Counted from the stretch's first letter, positions 25,702 to 36,249 are shown. The stretch is DNA of 64,000 bases from Limnobacter sp. MED105 (GCF_000170915.1 NZ_ABCT01000007.1:98477-162476); one strand, 5' to 3'. Notes: generated by a model not told the origin, from the sequence alone. Program-made: numbers and translations.

Positions 25702-27293
25702 AGCTTCGCCGTTTGGCACGCATTGCATTGGTGGCCCGAAAGTATGGCCTGTTCCTGATTGCCGCCGACTCAATCAACAATGGCTTGGCCAAGTGGTTTC
25801 TCACGCTGATTTCTTCACGCTCGCATGTGCAGGCCCCACGCGGCGAACGCATGCGCCGTGCGCTGGAAGACCTGGGCCCCTTGTTTGTGAAGTTTGGTCA
25901 GCTGTTGTCGACCCGGCGCGATTTGTTGCCCGAAGACGTGGCCGACGAGTTGGCCAAGTTGCAAGACCAGGTGCCCGCGTTTTCTTCCGAGAAAGCCCGT
26001 GAATTGATTGAAGCCAGCCTGGGTCGTCAAATTGATGACATGTTTCTGGATTTCCAGAACATCCCCGTGGCCAGTGCTTCCATTGCCCAGGTTCACTTTG
26101 CAGTGATTCGCGAAGGAGCCAATGAAGGTCAGAAAGTGGCGGTGAAAGTACTGCGCCCCGGCATGATTGAGGTGATTGACAAAGACCTGGCTTTGATGAA
26201 AACCGCTGCCCGCTGGATTGAAAAAATTTCATCCGATGGCAAGCGCTTAAAGCCCCGGGAAGTGGTGGCCGAGTTCAACAAATACTTGCACGATGAACTG
26301 GATTTAATGCGCGAGGCGGCCAATGCATCGCAGTTGCGTCGAAATTTTTCGCCTACTTCGGGCAGTGGCCACTTGCTGCGCGTACCCGAAATGTATTGGG
26401 ACTATTGCTGTAGCACCGTGATCACCATGGAGCGCATGCACGGCATTCCGATTTCCCAGATCGAGCGGCTGCGCGAGAACAACATTGATTTGAAAAAACT
26501 GTCGCGCGAAGGCGTGGAAATTTTCTTTACCCAGGTGTTTCGCGACGGGTTTTTCCACGCGGACATGCACCCTGGCAATATTTACGTGGGTGATCAGCCC
26601 GAGGATTTCGGTCGCTACATTGCGTTGGACTTCGGCATTGTCGGCACCCTCAGCGATGTCGATAAACAATATCTGGCGCAAAACTTCCTGGCTTTTTTCC
26701 GGCAAGACTACAAGCGAGTGGCCGAGTTGCATGTGCAGTCGGGCTGGGTGCCCAAGGGCACGCGCATCGACGAGCTCGAATCCGCCATTCGTGCCTGCAT
26801 TGAACCTTTCTTTGGCAAACCGTTGAAGGAAATTTCGCTGGGGCAGGCACTGATGCGTCTGTTTCAAACTTCCCGCCGCTTCAATGTTGAAATTCAGCCT
26901 CAACTGGTGCTGTTGCAAAAAACCCTGTTGAACGTGGAGGGCCTTGGCCGCCAACTCGACCCCGATCTTGACCTGTGGAAAACCGCCAAGCCCTACCTTG
27001 AAAACTGGATGCACCAGCAAATTGGCTTCAAGGGTTTTCAGTCCAGTCTGCAATGGGAGGCTGCGCAATGGTCACAAATTCTGCCTGCCTTGCCGCGCCT
27101 CTTGCATCAAACGCTCACGCACTCCAATGGTCGGGTCGATGATCAAATTGAACAATTGGTCAAGCAGCAAAAGCGATTGAACCGGGCTTTGTTCTGGATG
27201 GTGTTGATGCTGGCTGTGCTGTTTGGTGTGGTGGCACTCGACCTGTTGTGGCCGTTTTTAATCGGCTACTCCGGGCCGAAAGGCTTGTTCTAG
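25698..27293 (+). CDS. ubiB: ubiquinone biosynthesis protein kinase-like UbiB
   Basis: This 531-residue atypical kinase/ATPase of the UbiB/ADCK family has the KxGQ-type element [16 protein letters not shown] (near residue 57), the Ala-rich nucleotide loop [28 protein letters not shown] with the catalytic region, and ALDFGIVG for metal binding. Two C-terminal membrane helices (about 493-530) anchor it. It is needed for ubiquinone synthesis, perhaps by extracting membrane-bound intermediates. It is co-translated with ubiJ. Confidence 0.97.
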   Translation: MKLRRLARIALVARKYGLFLIAADSINNGLAKWFLTLISSRSHVQAPRGERMRRALEDLGPLFVKFGQLLSTRRDLLPEDVADELAKLQDQVPAFSSEKARELIEASLGRQIDDMFLDFQNIPVASASIAQVHFAVIREGANEGQKVAVKVLRPGMIEVIDKDLALMKTAARWIEKISSDGKRLKPREVVAEFNKYLHDELDLMREAANASQLRRNFSPTSGSGHLLRVPEMYWDYCCSTVITMERMHGIPISQIERLRENNIDLKKLSREGVEIFFTQVFRDGFFHADMHPGNIYVGDQPEDFGRYIALDFGIVGTLSDVDKQYLAQNFLAFFRQDYKRVAELHVQSGWVPKGTRIDELESAIRACIEPFFGKPLKEISLGQALMRLFQTSRRFNVEIQPQLVLLQKTLLNVEGLGRQLDPDLDLWKTAKPYLENWMHQQIGFKGFQSSLQWEAAQWSQILPALPRLLHQTLTHSNGRVDDQIEQLVKQQKRLNRALFWMVLMLAVLFGVVALDLLWPFLIGYSGPKGLF

Positions 27294-27354
27294 CAGCGCG
27301 CACATTTCTTGCCTATAATCCGAAATCAATTTTTCTCTCTGGTGGGTTTTCAAG

Positions 27355-28800
27355 ATGTTGCTTGCCTCCGTTGTTGCATATTTGCTGGTTTCTGTGCTCA
27401 TTGGCCTGTATGTGGCCAGAAATGTAAGTAGTGCGGCGGATTACGCCGTGGCTGGCCGGCACCTTTCCCTGCCCATTGTTACAGCCACAGTGTTTGCGAC
27501 CTGGTTTGGCTCGGAAACTGTGCTGGGCATTTCCTCCACCTTTGTGGAAGAGGGTTTGAGTGGCATTGTGGCCGACCCGTTTGGTGCTTCCATGTGCCTG
27601 ATTCTGGCTGGTTTGTTCATCGCGCCCAAAATTTATCGCCTGAATTTGCTGACTTTGGGCGACTACTACCGGGTGCGTTACAACCGGGCGGTCGAAATTT
27701 TCTGCAGCGCCTGTATTGTGGTGTCTTACCTGGGTTGGGTTGCTGCGCAAATCAGTGCACTGGGATTGATCTTCAACGTGCTCACCGATGGTGCGGTTTC
27801 CCAGGAATGGGGCATGGTGATCGGCGCCAGTGTGGTGCTTATCTACACCTTGTTCGGTGGCATGTTGTCAGTGGCGGTGCTGGATTTCATCCAGATGGTG
27901 GTGATTGCGGCTGGCTTGGTTTACATCATGTGGATTGTGGCTGACCTGGCGGGTGGTGTAGGCACGGTGGTTGATCATGCAGAGGCTGCAGGCAAGCTGC
28001 AGTTTTTCCCGGAAGAATTCAGCTATGTGCTCTGGGTGCCGTTTGTGGGCGCCTTTCTGACCATGGCTTTTGGTTCAATTCCCCAGCAGGACATTTTTCA
28101 GCGCATCAGTTCAGCAAAAAACGAGAAAACCGCTGTGCGTGGCGCTGTACTGGGTGGCTCCATGTACTTTTTCTTCGCATTCATTCCGGTGTTTCTGGCC
28201 TACGGTGCCATCATGATTGACCCCGCCACCTTCACCGCCATGGTGTCGGAGGACTCGCAAATGGTGTTGCCCAACCTGGTGTTGATGCACACACCTTTGT
28301 TTGCCCAAATCATATTCTTTGGCGCACTGATCTCGGCCATCATGAGTACCTCCAGTGCCACTTTGCTGGCACCGTCCGTGTCTTTCGCAGAGAACATTGT
28401 CAAGAACATTTATCCCAAAATGAACGACAAGGCCTTGTTATTGACCATGCGTATTTCAGTGTTTGTATTCACCATCATTGTGGTGGCGTTTGCCATCAAC
28501 AGCGATTCGTCTATTTTCGAGATGGTGGAGAGCGCTTACGAAATTACTTTGGCGGCTGCTTTTGTACCGCTTGTTTTTGGTTTGTACTGGTCGAAGGCCA
28601 CCAGCCAAGGCGCAGTTGTGTCAATTGTGGTGGGTGTCAGCAGTTGGCTGATCGCCAAAAACTTTTTCCCAAGCGAAATTTGGCCGCCCCAGCTGCTGGG
28701 CATGGTGCTGGGTTTGTTCTCCATGATCATTGCTTCGCTTCTGCCACAGTGGATCGAACACAGGCCAGCGCTGCGTGACGGTGTTGTGCACCCACATTAA
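27355..28800 (+). CDS. sodium:solute symporter (SSS family)
   Basis: This 481-residue protein has about 13 hydrophobic segments and SSS features: AADYAVAGRHLSLPIVTATVFATWFGSETVLG near residue 28, the LLTLGDYYRVRYNR loop, and SIPQQDIFQRISSAKNEKTA with the conserved Arg-Lys loop. Substrate cannot be inferred; close family members transport carboxylates, amino acids or polyamines. It has its own upstream region of 60 bases after ubiB and stands alone before cysM. Confidence 0.9.
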   Translation: MLLASVVAYLLVSVLIGLYVARNVSSAADYAVAGRHLSLPIVTATVFATWFGSETVLGISSTFVEEGLSGIVADPFGASMCLILAGLFIAPKIYRLNLLTLGDYYRVRYNRAVEIFCSACIVVSYLGWVAAQISALGLIFNVLTDGAVSQEWGMVIGASVVLIYTLFGGMLSVAVLDFIQMVVIAAGLVYIMWIVADLAGGVGTVVDHAEAAGKLQFFPEEFSYVLWVPFVGAFLTMAFGSIPQQDIFQRISSAKNEKTAVRGAVLGGSMYFFFAFIPVFLAYGAIMIDPATFTAMVSEDSQMVLPNLVLMHTPLFAQIIFFGALISAIMSTSSATLLAPSVSFAENIVKNIYPKMNDKALLLTMRISVFVFTIIVVAFAINSDSSIFEMVESAYEITLAAAFVPLVFGLYWSKATSQGAVVSIVVGVSSWLIAKNFFPSEIWPPQLLGMVLGLFSMIIASLLPQWIEHRPALRDGVVHPH

Positions 28801-28842
28801 GCTAAAATAGCCGGATTACCGTTGTTTAAAAGTGATCCGGCT

Positions 28843-29745
28843 GTGAAATACCTCACCATTGAAGACACCATCGGCAACACCCCCTTGGTGCAGTTACAAC
28901 GTTTGCCAGGCAAGGCCAATGCCGATCGCGGCAATGTGATTCTGGGCAAACTAGAGGGCAATAACCCAGCCGGCTCAGTCAAGGACCGCCCCGCAATTTC
29001 CATGATCAAGCGTGCCGAAGCCCGCGGCACTATCAAGCCTGGTGACACGCTGATTGAAGCCACCTCAGGCAATACCGGCATTGCCTTGGCCATGGCTGCA
29101 GCCATTCGTGGTTATCGCATGGTGTTGATCATGCCTGAACACCTCAGCATTGAACGCCGCCAAACCATGCGTGCCTTTGGCGCGGAAATTATTCTGACGC
29201 CACAAAAAGGCGGCATGGAATATGCGCGCGACCTCGCCGAGCAAATGCGAGATCAGGGCAAGGGCGTGATTCTTGACCAGTTCGCCAATGAAGACAACCC
29301 GCTGGCGCATTTTGAAACCACAGGCCCTGAAATTTGGCGTGATACAGGTGGCAAGGTGACCCACTTTGTCAGTGCCATGGGCACCACAGGCTCAATCATG
29401 GGAGTGTCTCGTTACCTGAAAAGCCAAAACCCCAATGTGCAAATCATTGGCGCTGAACCCAGCGAGGGGTCGCAAATTCCGGGTATTCGCAAATGGCCGC
29501 AAGAGTACCTGCCTAAAATTTACAAGCCAGCCGGGGTAGACCGTGTTGTGCAGGTTACCCAGCTTCAAGCCGAAGAAATGGCCCGAAAAATGGCGGCCGA
29601 AGAAGGTATTTTCTGCGGTATTTCAGCAGCAGGTGCAGCGCATATTGCCCTGAAAATTGCCGAGGAAGTTGAAAACGCCACCATCGTGTTTATTGTGTGC
29701 GACCGCGGCGATCGCTATTTGTCCACAGGTGTATTTCCAGCCTAG
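28843..29745 (+). CDS. cysM: cysteine synthase B (O-acetylserine sulfhydrylase, CysM)
   Basis: This 300-residue PLP enzyme makes cysteine from O-acetylserine and sulfide or thiosulfate. It begins VKYLTIEDTIGNTPLVQLQRLPG, carries the PLP lysine in NPAGSVKDRPA near residue 47, the substrate loop EATSGNTGIALAM, and the phosphate-binding GTTGS. The LPG/KLEGNNPAGSVKDR blocks favour CysM over CysK. I chose the GTG at 28843 since family members start 6-8 residues before IGNTP; the frame is open to a TTG at 28822. Confidence 0.95.
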   Translation: MKYLTIEDTIGNTPLVQLQRLPGKANADRGNVILGKLEGNNPAGSVKDRPAISMIKRAEARGTIKPGDTLIEATSGNTGIALAMAAAIRGYRMVLIMPEHLSIERRQTMRAFGAEIILTPQKGGMEYARDLAEQMRDQGKGVILDQFANEDNPLAHFETTGPEIWRDTGGKVTHFVSAMGTTGSIMGVSRYLKSQNPNVQIIGAEPSEGSQIPGIRKWPQEYLPKIYKPAGVDRVVQVTQLQAEEMARKMAAEEGIFCGISAAGAAHIALKIAEEVENATIVFIVCDRGDRYLSTGVFPA

Positions 29746-29762
29746 TTGCGCGCTGTTGCCCC

Positions 29763-30818
29763 TCAGTTCAGCATGTCCCTTCTAAGTTTCAGCGCTTCGC
29801 TAAGTTCCAGCACGGCGTTGGCATAGAAGGAGCTGCGGTTGTAGCGGGTCACCACATAAAAGTTTTGCCCGCCCGCCACAAAGGCGGGTTCCCCATCTCC
29901 CCGCACCAACTCAATCAGCGCCAGTTTTTCATCGGGCAGCGTTTCACCATTCAATTTCACGCCTTTTTGCCGCATCACAGCCGGGGTAAAGGTGGGTACG
30001 ATGTCGGGCGCCAGCAATTCTTTCAAATTGTCCGCATGTTCAATGTCCACCAGCACGCGAGTGGCTTTGCCAGTTTCCCAGCCGTGCACTTTCAGGAAAT
30101 TGGCCACACTGAAAATTGCATCGCGGCGGCTGTGGAATAAATCCACGATGCCGTCGGCGTCGCCATCGACTGCAAATGCAGTCCATGAGCTGGGCATGAA
30201 CTGGCCCAAACCAATTGCACCCGCATACGAGCCTTTCACCTCCAGTGCATCCAGGTGAGTTCTGTTGCAAAGGGCGATGAAGGCCTCGAGTTCACTGAGA
30301 AAAAACTCGGATCGGTCGCGTTGGCCTTCAGGGTAAGCAAAGGCCAGTGTGGCCAGTGAATCGAGTACCCGGTAATTGCCAATGTGTTGCCCGTAAATGG
30401 TTTCCACACCAATAATGGCCACAATCACTTCCTGTGGAATGCCGTATTGGGCCTCAGCCTCTTTCAAGGTTTCCAGGTTGGCGTCCCAAAACTCCACGCC
30501 TTTGCGAATGCGGTAGGGTTCCACAAAACGGCTGCGGTAGGTGTCCCAGTTGCGCACGCCCTTGGTTTTGGGTGGCTTTACGGCCTTCACCACTTGGGGC
30601 AGAAGTTCCGCCTGTTTCAACAGTTCAAGTGTGGTGCTGGCTGGGATGCCCTCTTTGGCTTTCAGTCGCTCTGCCAGGGCTGTCGCATTTTTGTGTTCGG
30701 CAAAATTAACCTTGTCGGTCTCTTGGGCCTGTACGGCTTGAGTGCACAGTGCTGTGCTGATTAGAATGGTGGCAAAGCTTGATAAGATTCGTTGAGTAGT
30801 CACAAAAGGAGTCAGCAT
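29763..30818 (-). CDS. mltB: membrane-bound lytic murein transglycosylase B
   Basis: This 351-residue periplasmic transglycosylase cleaves peptidoglycan glycan strands. It has a signal peptide (LSSFATILISTALCTQAVQAQ), then ILNREARW-like family blocks: EVIVAIIGVETIYGQHIGNYRVLDSLATLAF with the catalytic Glu, SYAGAIGLGQFMPSSW, and VDGDADGIVDLFHSRRDAIFSVANFL. No lipobox Cys is present at the cleavage site, so it may be soluble in the periplasm. I chose the ATG at 30818; the frame extends 26 codons upstream but that would bury the signal peptide. Confidence 0.93.
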   Translation of the reverse strand: MLTPFVTTQRILSSFATILISTALCTQAVQAQETDKVNFAEHKNATALAERLKAKEGIPASTTLELLKQAELLPQVVKAVKPPKTKGVRNWDTYRSRFVEPYRIRKGVEFWDANLETLKEAEAQYGIPQEVIVAIIGVETIYGQHIGNYRVLDSLATLAFAYPEGQRDRSEFFLSELEAFIALCNRTHLDALEVKGSYAGAIGLGQFMPSSWTAFAVDGDADGIVDLFHSRRDAIFSVANFLKVHGWETGKATRVLVDIEHADNLKELLAPDIVPTFTPAVMRQKGVKLNGETLPDEKLALIELVRGDGEPAFVAGGQNFYVVTRYNRSSFYANAVLELSEALKLRRDMLN

Positions 30819-30933
30819 GTCCGGTATAGGCGTAATAAAAAGAAGTAGCGGTCGACCCGGCGCGTGTTTGCTTGAATTGGCAGGTCTGTTATTCACTATA
30901 ACCCAGCATTCCCTTGCTGTTCGGGCCTAAGCC

Positions 30934-31854
30934 ATGACCACAGCCTATATTTCCCATTCTGATTGCGCCCTGCACAATCCCGGTCTTGGTCACCCCGAGA
31001 GCATGGCTCGTTTGCGCGTGATTCGAGAAAAACTGGAATCTTCCGAGCTTTGGCCACGTTTGGTGCATTGTGAGGCTCCAGAGGTGGCATGGTCTGCCGT
31101 GACCGCAGTGCACAACCCGGCCTATGTTGAAAGTATCAAGGCCCGTTTCCCTTTGAAGCGCAACATCGACATCGATGGCGACACCACCTTGTCCGAGTTC
31201 TCGCTGGATGCGGCACGCCGCGCTGCGGGTGCTTGCGTGCATGCGGTCGATTTGGTGATGGCCCATGCTGTGAACAATGCCTTTTGTGCCGTTCGTCCGC
31301 CAGGTCACCATGCCTGCGTAGACCGGGCCATGGGCTTTTGTGTGTTCAATAACGTCGCCATTGCTGCACAACATGCCATTGATGCCTACCGCTTGGAGCG
31401 TGTGTTGATCGTGGACTTTGATGTGCACCACGGCAACGGCACTGAGCATGCGTTTGCCAACAATCCCAAGGTGTTGATGTGCAGCACTTTTCAGTCGCCG
31501 CTTTATCCCTTCAGCGGTGGGCTCGACGGTGCGCGCAACATGGTGAATTGCCCGATTCAACCCGGCGGTGGTCGCGAGGCAATCAAGCAGGCCATTCAAA
31601 CCCACTGGGTCGATGCAATTGATCGCTTCAAGCCTCAGCTGGTGTTGGTTTCGGCCGGGTTTGATGCCCATGAAAGTGACCCGCTGGCCGACATGCAATT
31701 GACCACTGAGGACTACGGTTGGATTACGCAGTTTTTGAAACGGGTGGCTGAGGAATATTGCGACGGAAAACTGGTCAGTACGCTGGAAGGCGGTTACGAG
31801 TTGGAGGCCTTGGCCGATTCTGTGTATGCCCATGTGGAGGCGCTTGCATCTTGA
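30934..31854 (+). CDS. histone deacetylase-like amidohydrolase
   Basis: This 306-residue zinc hydrolase of the arginase/deacetylase fold has GHPESMARL near residue 19, the active-site pair PPGHHAC near residue 126, and zinc ligands in VDFDVHHGNGTEHAF (D-x-H) and SAGFDAHESDPLA. Bacterial class II HDAC-like proteins act on acetylated polyamines, acetoin-related compounds or small amides; the substrate is unknown. It is divergent from mltB and overlaps the carbonic anhydrase gene (TTGA). Confidence 0.93.
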   Translation: MTTAYISHSDCALHNPGLGHPESMARLRVIREKLESSELWPRLVHCEAPEVAWSAVTAVHNPAYVESIKARFPLKRNIDIDGDTTLSEFSLDAARRAAGACVHAVDLVMAHAVNNAFCAVRPPGHHACVDRAMGFCVFNNVAIAAQHAIDAYRLERVLIVDFDVHHGNGTEHAFANNPKVLMCSTFQSPLYPFSGGLDGARNMVNCPIQPGGGREAIKQAIQTHWVDAIDRFKPQLVLVSAGFDAHESDPLADMQLTTEDYGWITQFLKRVAEEYCDGKLVSTLEGGYELEALADSVYAHVEALAS

Positions 31855-32540
31855 TATTCTCGACTCCTGCGCCTTACTCAGAGGAACGACTCGGCGAAAT
31901 GCTGGCACGCAATGCCGAATGGGTGGCGCAAATTACCGCTCAGGATCCCGATTATTTCAAGCGGCTCTCGGCGGGGCAAAGCCCAGCCTTTACCGTGATT
32001 AGCTGCTGCGACAGTCGGGCAGACCCCAACACCCTGCTGCAAAGCAATCTTGGCGAGCTGTTCGTTTATAAAAACGTGGCCAATCAGGCCGGTTTGAACG
32101 ACCTGAGTTTGCAAACTGCCATTCAGTTTTCTATTGACAGCTTGAAGGTGAAGCACCTGTTGGTGTTTGGGCATCACAACTGTGGCGGCGTACGCATTGC
32201 TTTGGGTTTGCATGCGGGCGGTTCGCCGGGCGACTGGCTTGAGGGTGTGCGTGAACTGGCCCACGATCACCAGCTGTTCAACCCGGCATCGCTCGAAGAG
32301 GCCCACCGGAATGTCGACAAGTTGTGCGAGCTGAATGTGATTCAGCAGGTGCGCTTGGCGGCTTTGAGCCCGGCCGTGAACGCTGCCTGGGCGCGGGGAG
32401 AGCCGGTGGCGGTGGGGGGCTTGGTGTATAGCCTTTCAACCGGGCGGGTCATCGATCTGGATTGCACAATTCGAAGCCGGGATGAAATCGATGAATGCTG
32501 CTTTTCGGCCATGAAATCGATCTGCGCGCGCTACCAATAA
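31851..32540 (+). CDS. beta-class carbonic anhydrase
   Basis: This 229-residue enzyme interconverts CO2 and bicarbonate. Zinc ligands are visible in SCCDSRADP near residue 51 (Cys-x-Asp-x-Arg) and FGHHNCGGVRIAL near residue 106 (His-x2-Cys). The C-terminal VGGLVYSLSTGRV block is typical. The start is probably the TTG at 31851, which overlaps the TGA of the preceding gene and has GGAGG 10 bases upstream; the same frame is open further upstream inside the deacetylase gene but without support. Confidence 0.92.
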   Translation: MIFSTPAPYSEERLGEMLARNAEWVAQITAQDPDYFKRLSAGQSPAFTVISCCDSRADPNTLLQSNLGELFVYKNVANQAGLNDLSLQTAIQFSIDSLKVKHLLVFGHHNCGGVRIALGLHAGGSPGDWLEGVRELAHDHQLFNPASLEEAHRNVDKLCELNVIQQVRLAALSPAVNAAWARGEPVAVGGLVYSLSTGRVIDLDCTIRSRDEIDECCFSAMKSICARYQ

Positions 32541-32559
32541 CCTCGACAAACCCCCCCCT

Positions 32560-32623
32560 TAGAGTGTAGACTCTATGAAAAATCGAACGATCGTGCGTTT
32601 TTTGAGAAAACGCTTCGTATAAT
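32560..32623 (+). promoter_or_regulatory. putative promoter region of the etf operon with inverted repeats
   Basis: TATAAT (32618-32623) is a good -10 element 42 bases before etfB. Upstream are a perfect TAGAGT-GTAG-ACTCTA inverted repeat (32560-32575) and a GCGTTTT/AAAACGC hairpin (32595-32613) that covers the -35 region. No canonical -35 is visible, so an activator or an operator function is possible. Confidence 0.45.
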
Positions 32624-32664
32624 CCAAATTACACATTTTCCAATTTCAAGAAGGGATGGCTTGC

Positions 32665-33414
32665 ATGAAGATCCTGGTACCCGTTAAACGCGTAGTCGAT
32701 TACAACGTAAAAGTGCGCTGCAAAAGCGATGGTTCTGGCGTAGATATCGCCAACGTAAAAATGTCCATGAACCCCTTCGACGAAATCGCCGTAGAAGAAG
32801 CAACACGCCTGAAAGAAGCTGGCGTTGCAACTGAAGTGATCGCCGTAAGCTGTGGCGTGGCCCAATGTGTTGAAACACTGCGCACTGCGGCTGCCATTGG
32901 CGCGGATCGCGGCATTCTGGTTGAAACCGATGTTGAGTTGCAGCCTCTGGCTGTGGCCAAAATCCTGAAAGCGATTGTTGAGAAAGAAGGCATTGACCTG
33001 GTCATCATGGGCAAGCAGGCCATCGACGACGATTGCAACCAAACTGGTCAAATGCTGGCTGCCTTGGCCGACATGCCACAGGGCACATTCGCATCGAAGG
33101 TTGTGGTTGAAGGCGGCAAAGTGAATGTAACCCGTGAAGTAGACGGCGGCCTGGAAACAGTTAGCTTGAGCCTGCCAGCGGTTGTTACAACTGACCTGCG
33201 CCTGAACGAGCCACGCTATGTGACTTTGCCCAACATCATGAAGGCCAAGAAAAAGCAGATCGACACCATCAAGCCTGCGGATTTGGGCGTGAATGTTGAT
33301 CCACGTATCAAAACCCTGAAAGTAAGTGACCCCCCCACACGTTCCGCTGGTATCACCGTGCCCGACGTGGCCACGTTGGTCGACAAGCTGAAGAACGAAG
33401 CGAAAGTCATTTAA
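32665..33414 (+). CDS. etfB: electron transfer flavoprotein beta subunit
   Basis: This 249-residue ETF small subunit begins [18 protein letters not shown], has the [16 protein letters not shown] block near residue 37, the AMP-binding region [19 protein letters not shown], and the recognition-loop signature [31 protein letters not shown] carries electrons from acyl-CoA dehydrogenases to ETF:ubiquinone oxidoreductase. I chose the ATG at 32665, since AAGGG lies 9 bases upstream. It precedes etfA by 25 bases. Confidence 0.97.
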   Translation: MKILVPVKRVVDYNVKVRCKSDGSGVDIANVKMSMNPFDEIAVEEATRLKEAGVATEVIAVSCGVAQCVETLRTAAAIGADRGILVETDVELQPLAVAKILKAIVEKEGIDLVIMGKQAIDDDCNQTGQMLAALADMPQGTFASKVVVEGGKVNVTREVDGGLETVSLSLPAVVTTDLRLNEPRYVTLPNIMKAKKKQIDTIKPADLGVNVDPRIKTLKVSDPPTRSAGITVPDVATLVDKLKNEAKVI

Positions 33415-33439
33415 GTCAGGGATTCAAGGAGCACAAATC

Positions 33440-34369
33440 ATGTCAGTACTCGTTATTGCAGAACACGACAATCAAAGTATCAAGCCCGCTACGCTGAACA
33501 CCATCGCTGCGGCCCAGAAAATTGGTGGCGACATTCACGTGCTGGTTTCCGGCAAGGGTTGTGGCGCTGCTGCGGAACAAGCCGCCAAGGCTGCTGGTGT
33601 GGCCAAGGTATTGGTTGCAGATTCTGACTCACTGGGCGACCAGTTGGCAGAAAACCTGGCTGCGCAAATTCTGGCAATTGCTGGCAACTACGGCCACATT
33701 TTGGCACCCTCAACCAGTGTGGGTAAAAACGTGTTGCCGCGTGTTGCCGCCAAGCTGGATGTTGCTCAAATTTCCGACATCATCAGTGTTGAAAGCGCAG
33801 ACACCTTCACACGCCCAATTTACGCCGGCAACGTGATCGCCACGGTTCAGTCCTCTGACGCCACCAAGGTCATCACCGTTCGCACAACTGCATTCGACCC
33901 GGTTGCGGCCGAAGGCGGTTCTGCTGCCATTGAAAACCTGAGCGCCGCTGCCGATTCTGGCAAGTCCACATTCGTAAGTCGCGAAGTGGCCAAGAGCGAT
34001 CGCCCTGAACTGACAGCCGCAGGCACTATTATTTCTGGTGGTCGCGGTATGGGCTCTGCTGAAAACTTCAGCGTGTTGAACCCCTTGGCCGACAAACTGA
34101 ATGCGGCCATCGGCGCTTCTCGTGCTGCAGTGGATGCAGGCTATGCACCCAACGACTGGCAAGTGGGCCAAACCGGCAAAATCGTGGCACCCCAGTTGTA
34201 CATGGCCTTCGGTATTTCCGGTGCCATTCAGCACCTGGCCGGCATGAAAGACAGCAAGGTGATTGTGGCTGTGAACAAAGACCCCGAAGCACCAATTTTT
34301 GGTGTGGCCGACTATGGTTTGGTGGGCGACCTGTTCGACGTAGTGCCACAGCTGACTGAAAAGCTGTAA
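33440..34369 (+). CDS. etfA: electron transfer flavoprotein alpha subunit
   Basis: This 309-residue ETF large subunit has an N-terminal domain (MSVLVIAEHD...) and the C-terminal FAD-binding domain with GGRGMGSAENF near residue 199, GASRAAVDAGYAPNDWQVGQTGKIVAPQLYMAFGISGAIQH, and NKDPEAPIFGVADYGLVGDLF. It forms the heterodimer with EtfB. The downstream acyl-CoA dehydrogenase gene is 50 bases away and probably in the same operon. Confidence 0.97.
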   Translation: MSVLVIAEHDNQSIKPATLNTIAAAQKIGGDIHVLVSGKGCGAAAEQAAKAAGVAKVLVADSDSLGDQLAENLAAQILAIAGNYGHILAPSTSVGKNVLPRVAAKLDVAQISDIISVESADTFTRPIYAGNVIATVQSSDATKVITVRTTAFDPVAAEGGSAAIENLSAAADSGKSTFVSREVAKSDRPELTAAGTIISGGRGMGSAENFSVLNPLADKLNAAIGASRAAVDAGYAPNDWQVGQTGKIVAPQLYMAFGISGAIQHLAGMKDSKVIVAVNKDPEAPIFGVADYGLVGDLFDVVPQLTEKL

Positions 34370-34419
34370 TTACAAAACTGTAAGTAATCAAAAACGCAAA
34401 GCTGTATCAGGAGACGACA

Positions 34420-36224
34420 ATGAGTTACAACGCCCCAGTCAAAGACATGATGTTTGTCTTGAAAGAATTGGCCGGCTTGGATCAAGTATCCCAGTTGCCC
34501 GGTTGTGAAGATGCAACCGAGGAAACCGTGGATGCGGTTCTGAATGAAAATGCGAAGTTCACCAGCGAAGTGGTAGCCCCATTGAACTGGTCGGGCGACG
34601 TAGAGGCCGCCAACTGGAAAGACGGCGTTGTAACCACAGCCAAAGGCTTCAAAGAGGCATTCAAAGCCTTCGGCGAGCAAGGCTGGCAAGGTCTGCAGCA
34701 CCCCGCTGAATTTGGCGGCCAAGTCTGCCCAAGCTGGTGGCAACACCTTGCATGGAAATGGTCAACGGCGCCAACCTCAGCTTTGCGTTGTGCCCCTTGC
34801 TGACCGATGGCGCAATTGAAGCGTTGTTGGTGGCAGGCAGCCAGCAACTGAAAGAAACGTATATCCCCAAAATGATTTCCGGCGAATGGACCGGCACCAT
34901 GAACCTGACCGAGCCACAGGCCGGTTCAGACCTGGCGCTGGTGCGTTCCAAAGCCGTGCCGCAAGGCGATGGCACCTATCGTATTTCTGGCCAGAAAATC
35001 TACATCACCTACGGTGAACACGACATGGCCGGCAACATTGTGCACTTGGTGCTTGCCCGTACCCCCGATGCGCCCGAAGGCGTGAAAGGCATCAGTCTGT
35101 TCGTAGTGCCCAAGTTTTTGGTGAACGAAGACGGTTCTTTGGGCAAACGCAACGATGTGTACTGCGCATCCATCGAACACAAGCTGGGCATCAAGGCCTC
35201 GCCAACCGCGGTGCTGCTGTACGGCGACAACAAGGGTGAAGTGGGCCAGGGCGCAATTGGTTACCTGGTGGGTGAAGAGAACAAGGGTTTGCAGTACATG
35301 TTCGTGATGATGAACGCCGCCCGTTTCCAGGTGGGTGTTCAGGGCATTGGTTTGGCCGAGCGTGCTTATCAAAAAGCCGTGCAGTACGCCAACGACCGCG
35401 TGCAGTCTCGCCCGGTTGATGGCTCTGCCAACGAAGCCGTTGCCATTATTCACCACCCCGATGTGAAGCGCATGTTGATGAGCATGCGTTCGCAGGTTGA
35501 AGCTGCGCGCGCCATGGCTTGCGTGGCCGGTGCTGCATACGATGCCGCCCATTTCCACGCCGATGAAGCCACACGCAAGCAAAACATGGCTGTGTATGAA
35601 TTCATGGTGCCGCTGGTTAAAGGCTGGTCGACTGAAATGAGTATCGATGTGACATCCACCGGTGTGCAGGTACACGGCGGCATGGGCTTCATTGAAGAAA
35701 CAGGTGCAGCGCAGTACTACCGCGATGCAAAAATCCTGACCATCTACGAAGGCACAACCGCCATTCAGGCCAACGACCTGGTGGGCCGCAAAACCTCGCG
35801 TGACGGTGGTGCCATGGTCAAAGCCCTGTGTGCGGAAATTGCACGCACAGTGGTTCAGTTGAATGAATCCGGTTCTGCACACGCCAAGGCAGTGGCAGCG
35901 CGTCTGGATGCGGCCCGCGCCTCATTCCTGGATGCAGCACAGTTTGTAGTCGACAACATGAAAGGCAACCCCAACGCAGTGTTTGCCGGTTCAGTGCCTT
36001 ATCTGAAACTGGCCGGCACCACAGTGGCTGGCTGGCAAATGGCGCGTGCGCTGTTGGCCGCAGAAGCAAAAATCAAGGCTGGCGAAACAGACAGTTTCTA
36101 CAGCGACAAGATTTTGACTTCCCGCTTCTTCGCCGACCATGTGTTGAATACAGTGCCTGGCTTGCGCGACAGCATAGTGAATGGTTACCAGGGTGTCACC
36201 GAAATGGCCGTTGCCAATTTCTAA
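34420..36224 (+). pseudogene. acyl-CoA dehydrogenase with an apparent one-base frameshift
   Basis: The first frame (34420 to about 34722) encodes the N-terminal acyl-CoA dehydrogenase region up to GWQGLQHPAEFGGQ. The family sequence then continues without a gap in another frame as LPKLVATPCMEMVNGANLSF to the stop at 36224. Inserting one G after 34722 (CAAGTCTG to CAAGGTCTG) restores a protein of about 600 residues, the length of FadE-type enzymes with the extra C-terminal domain. The second part keeps the FAD-contact MNLTEPQAGSDL, the catalytic Glu region TIYEGTTAIQANDL, and a normal C-terminus. The position after etfBA fits beta-oxidation. Either the gene is freshly broken or the assembly lacks one base. 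Confidence 0.88.
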
Positions 36225-36249
36225 ACTGCCCATGTAATTCGGTCAATGA

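Noticed and set aside
25676..26002. Plus-strand ORF overlapping the start of ubiB
   Set aside because: UbiB family sequence begins at 25698 in another frame, and this frame has no homology signal.
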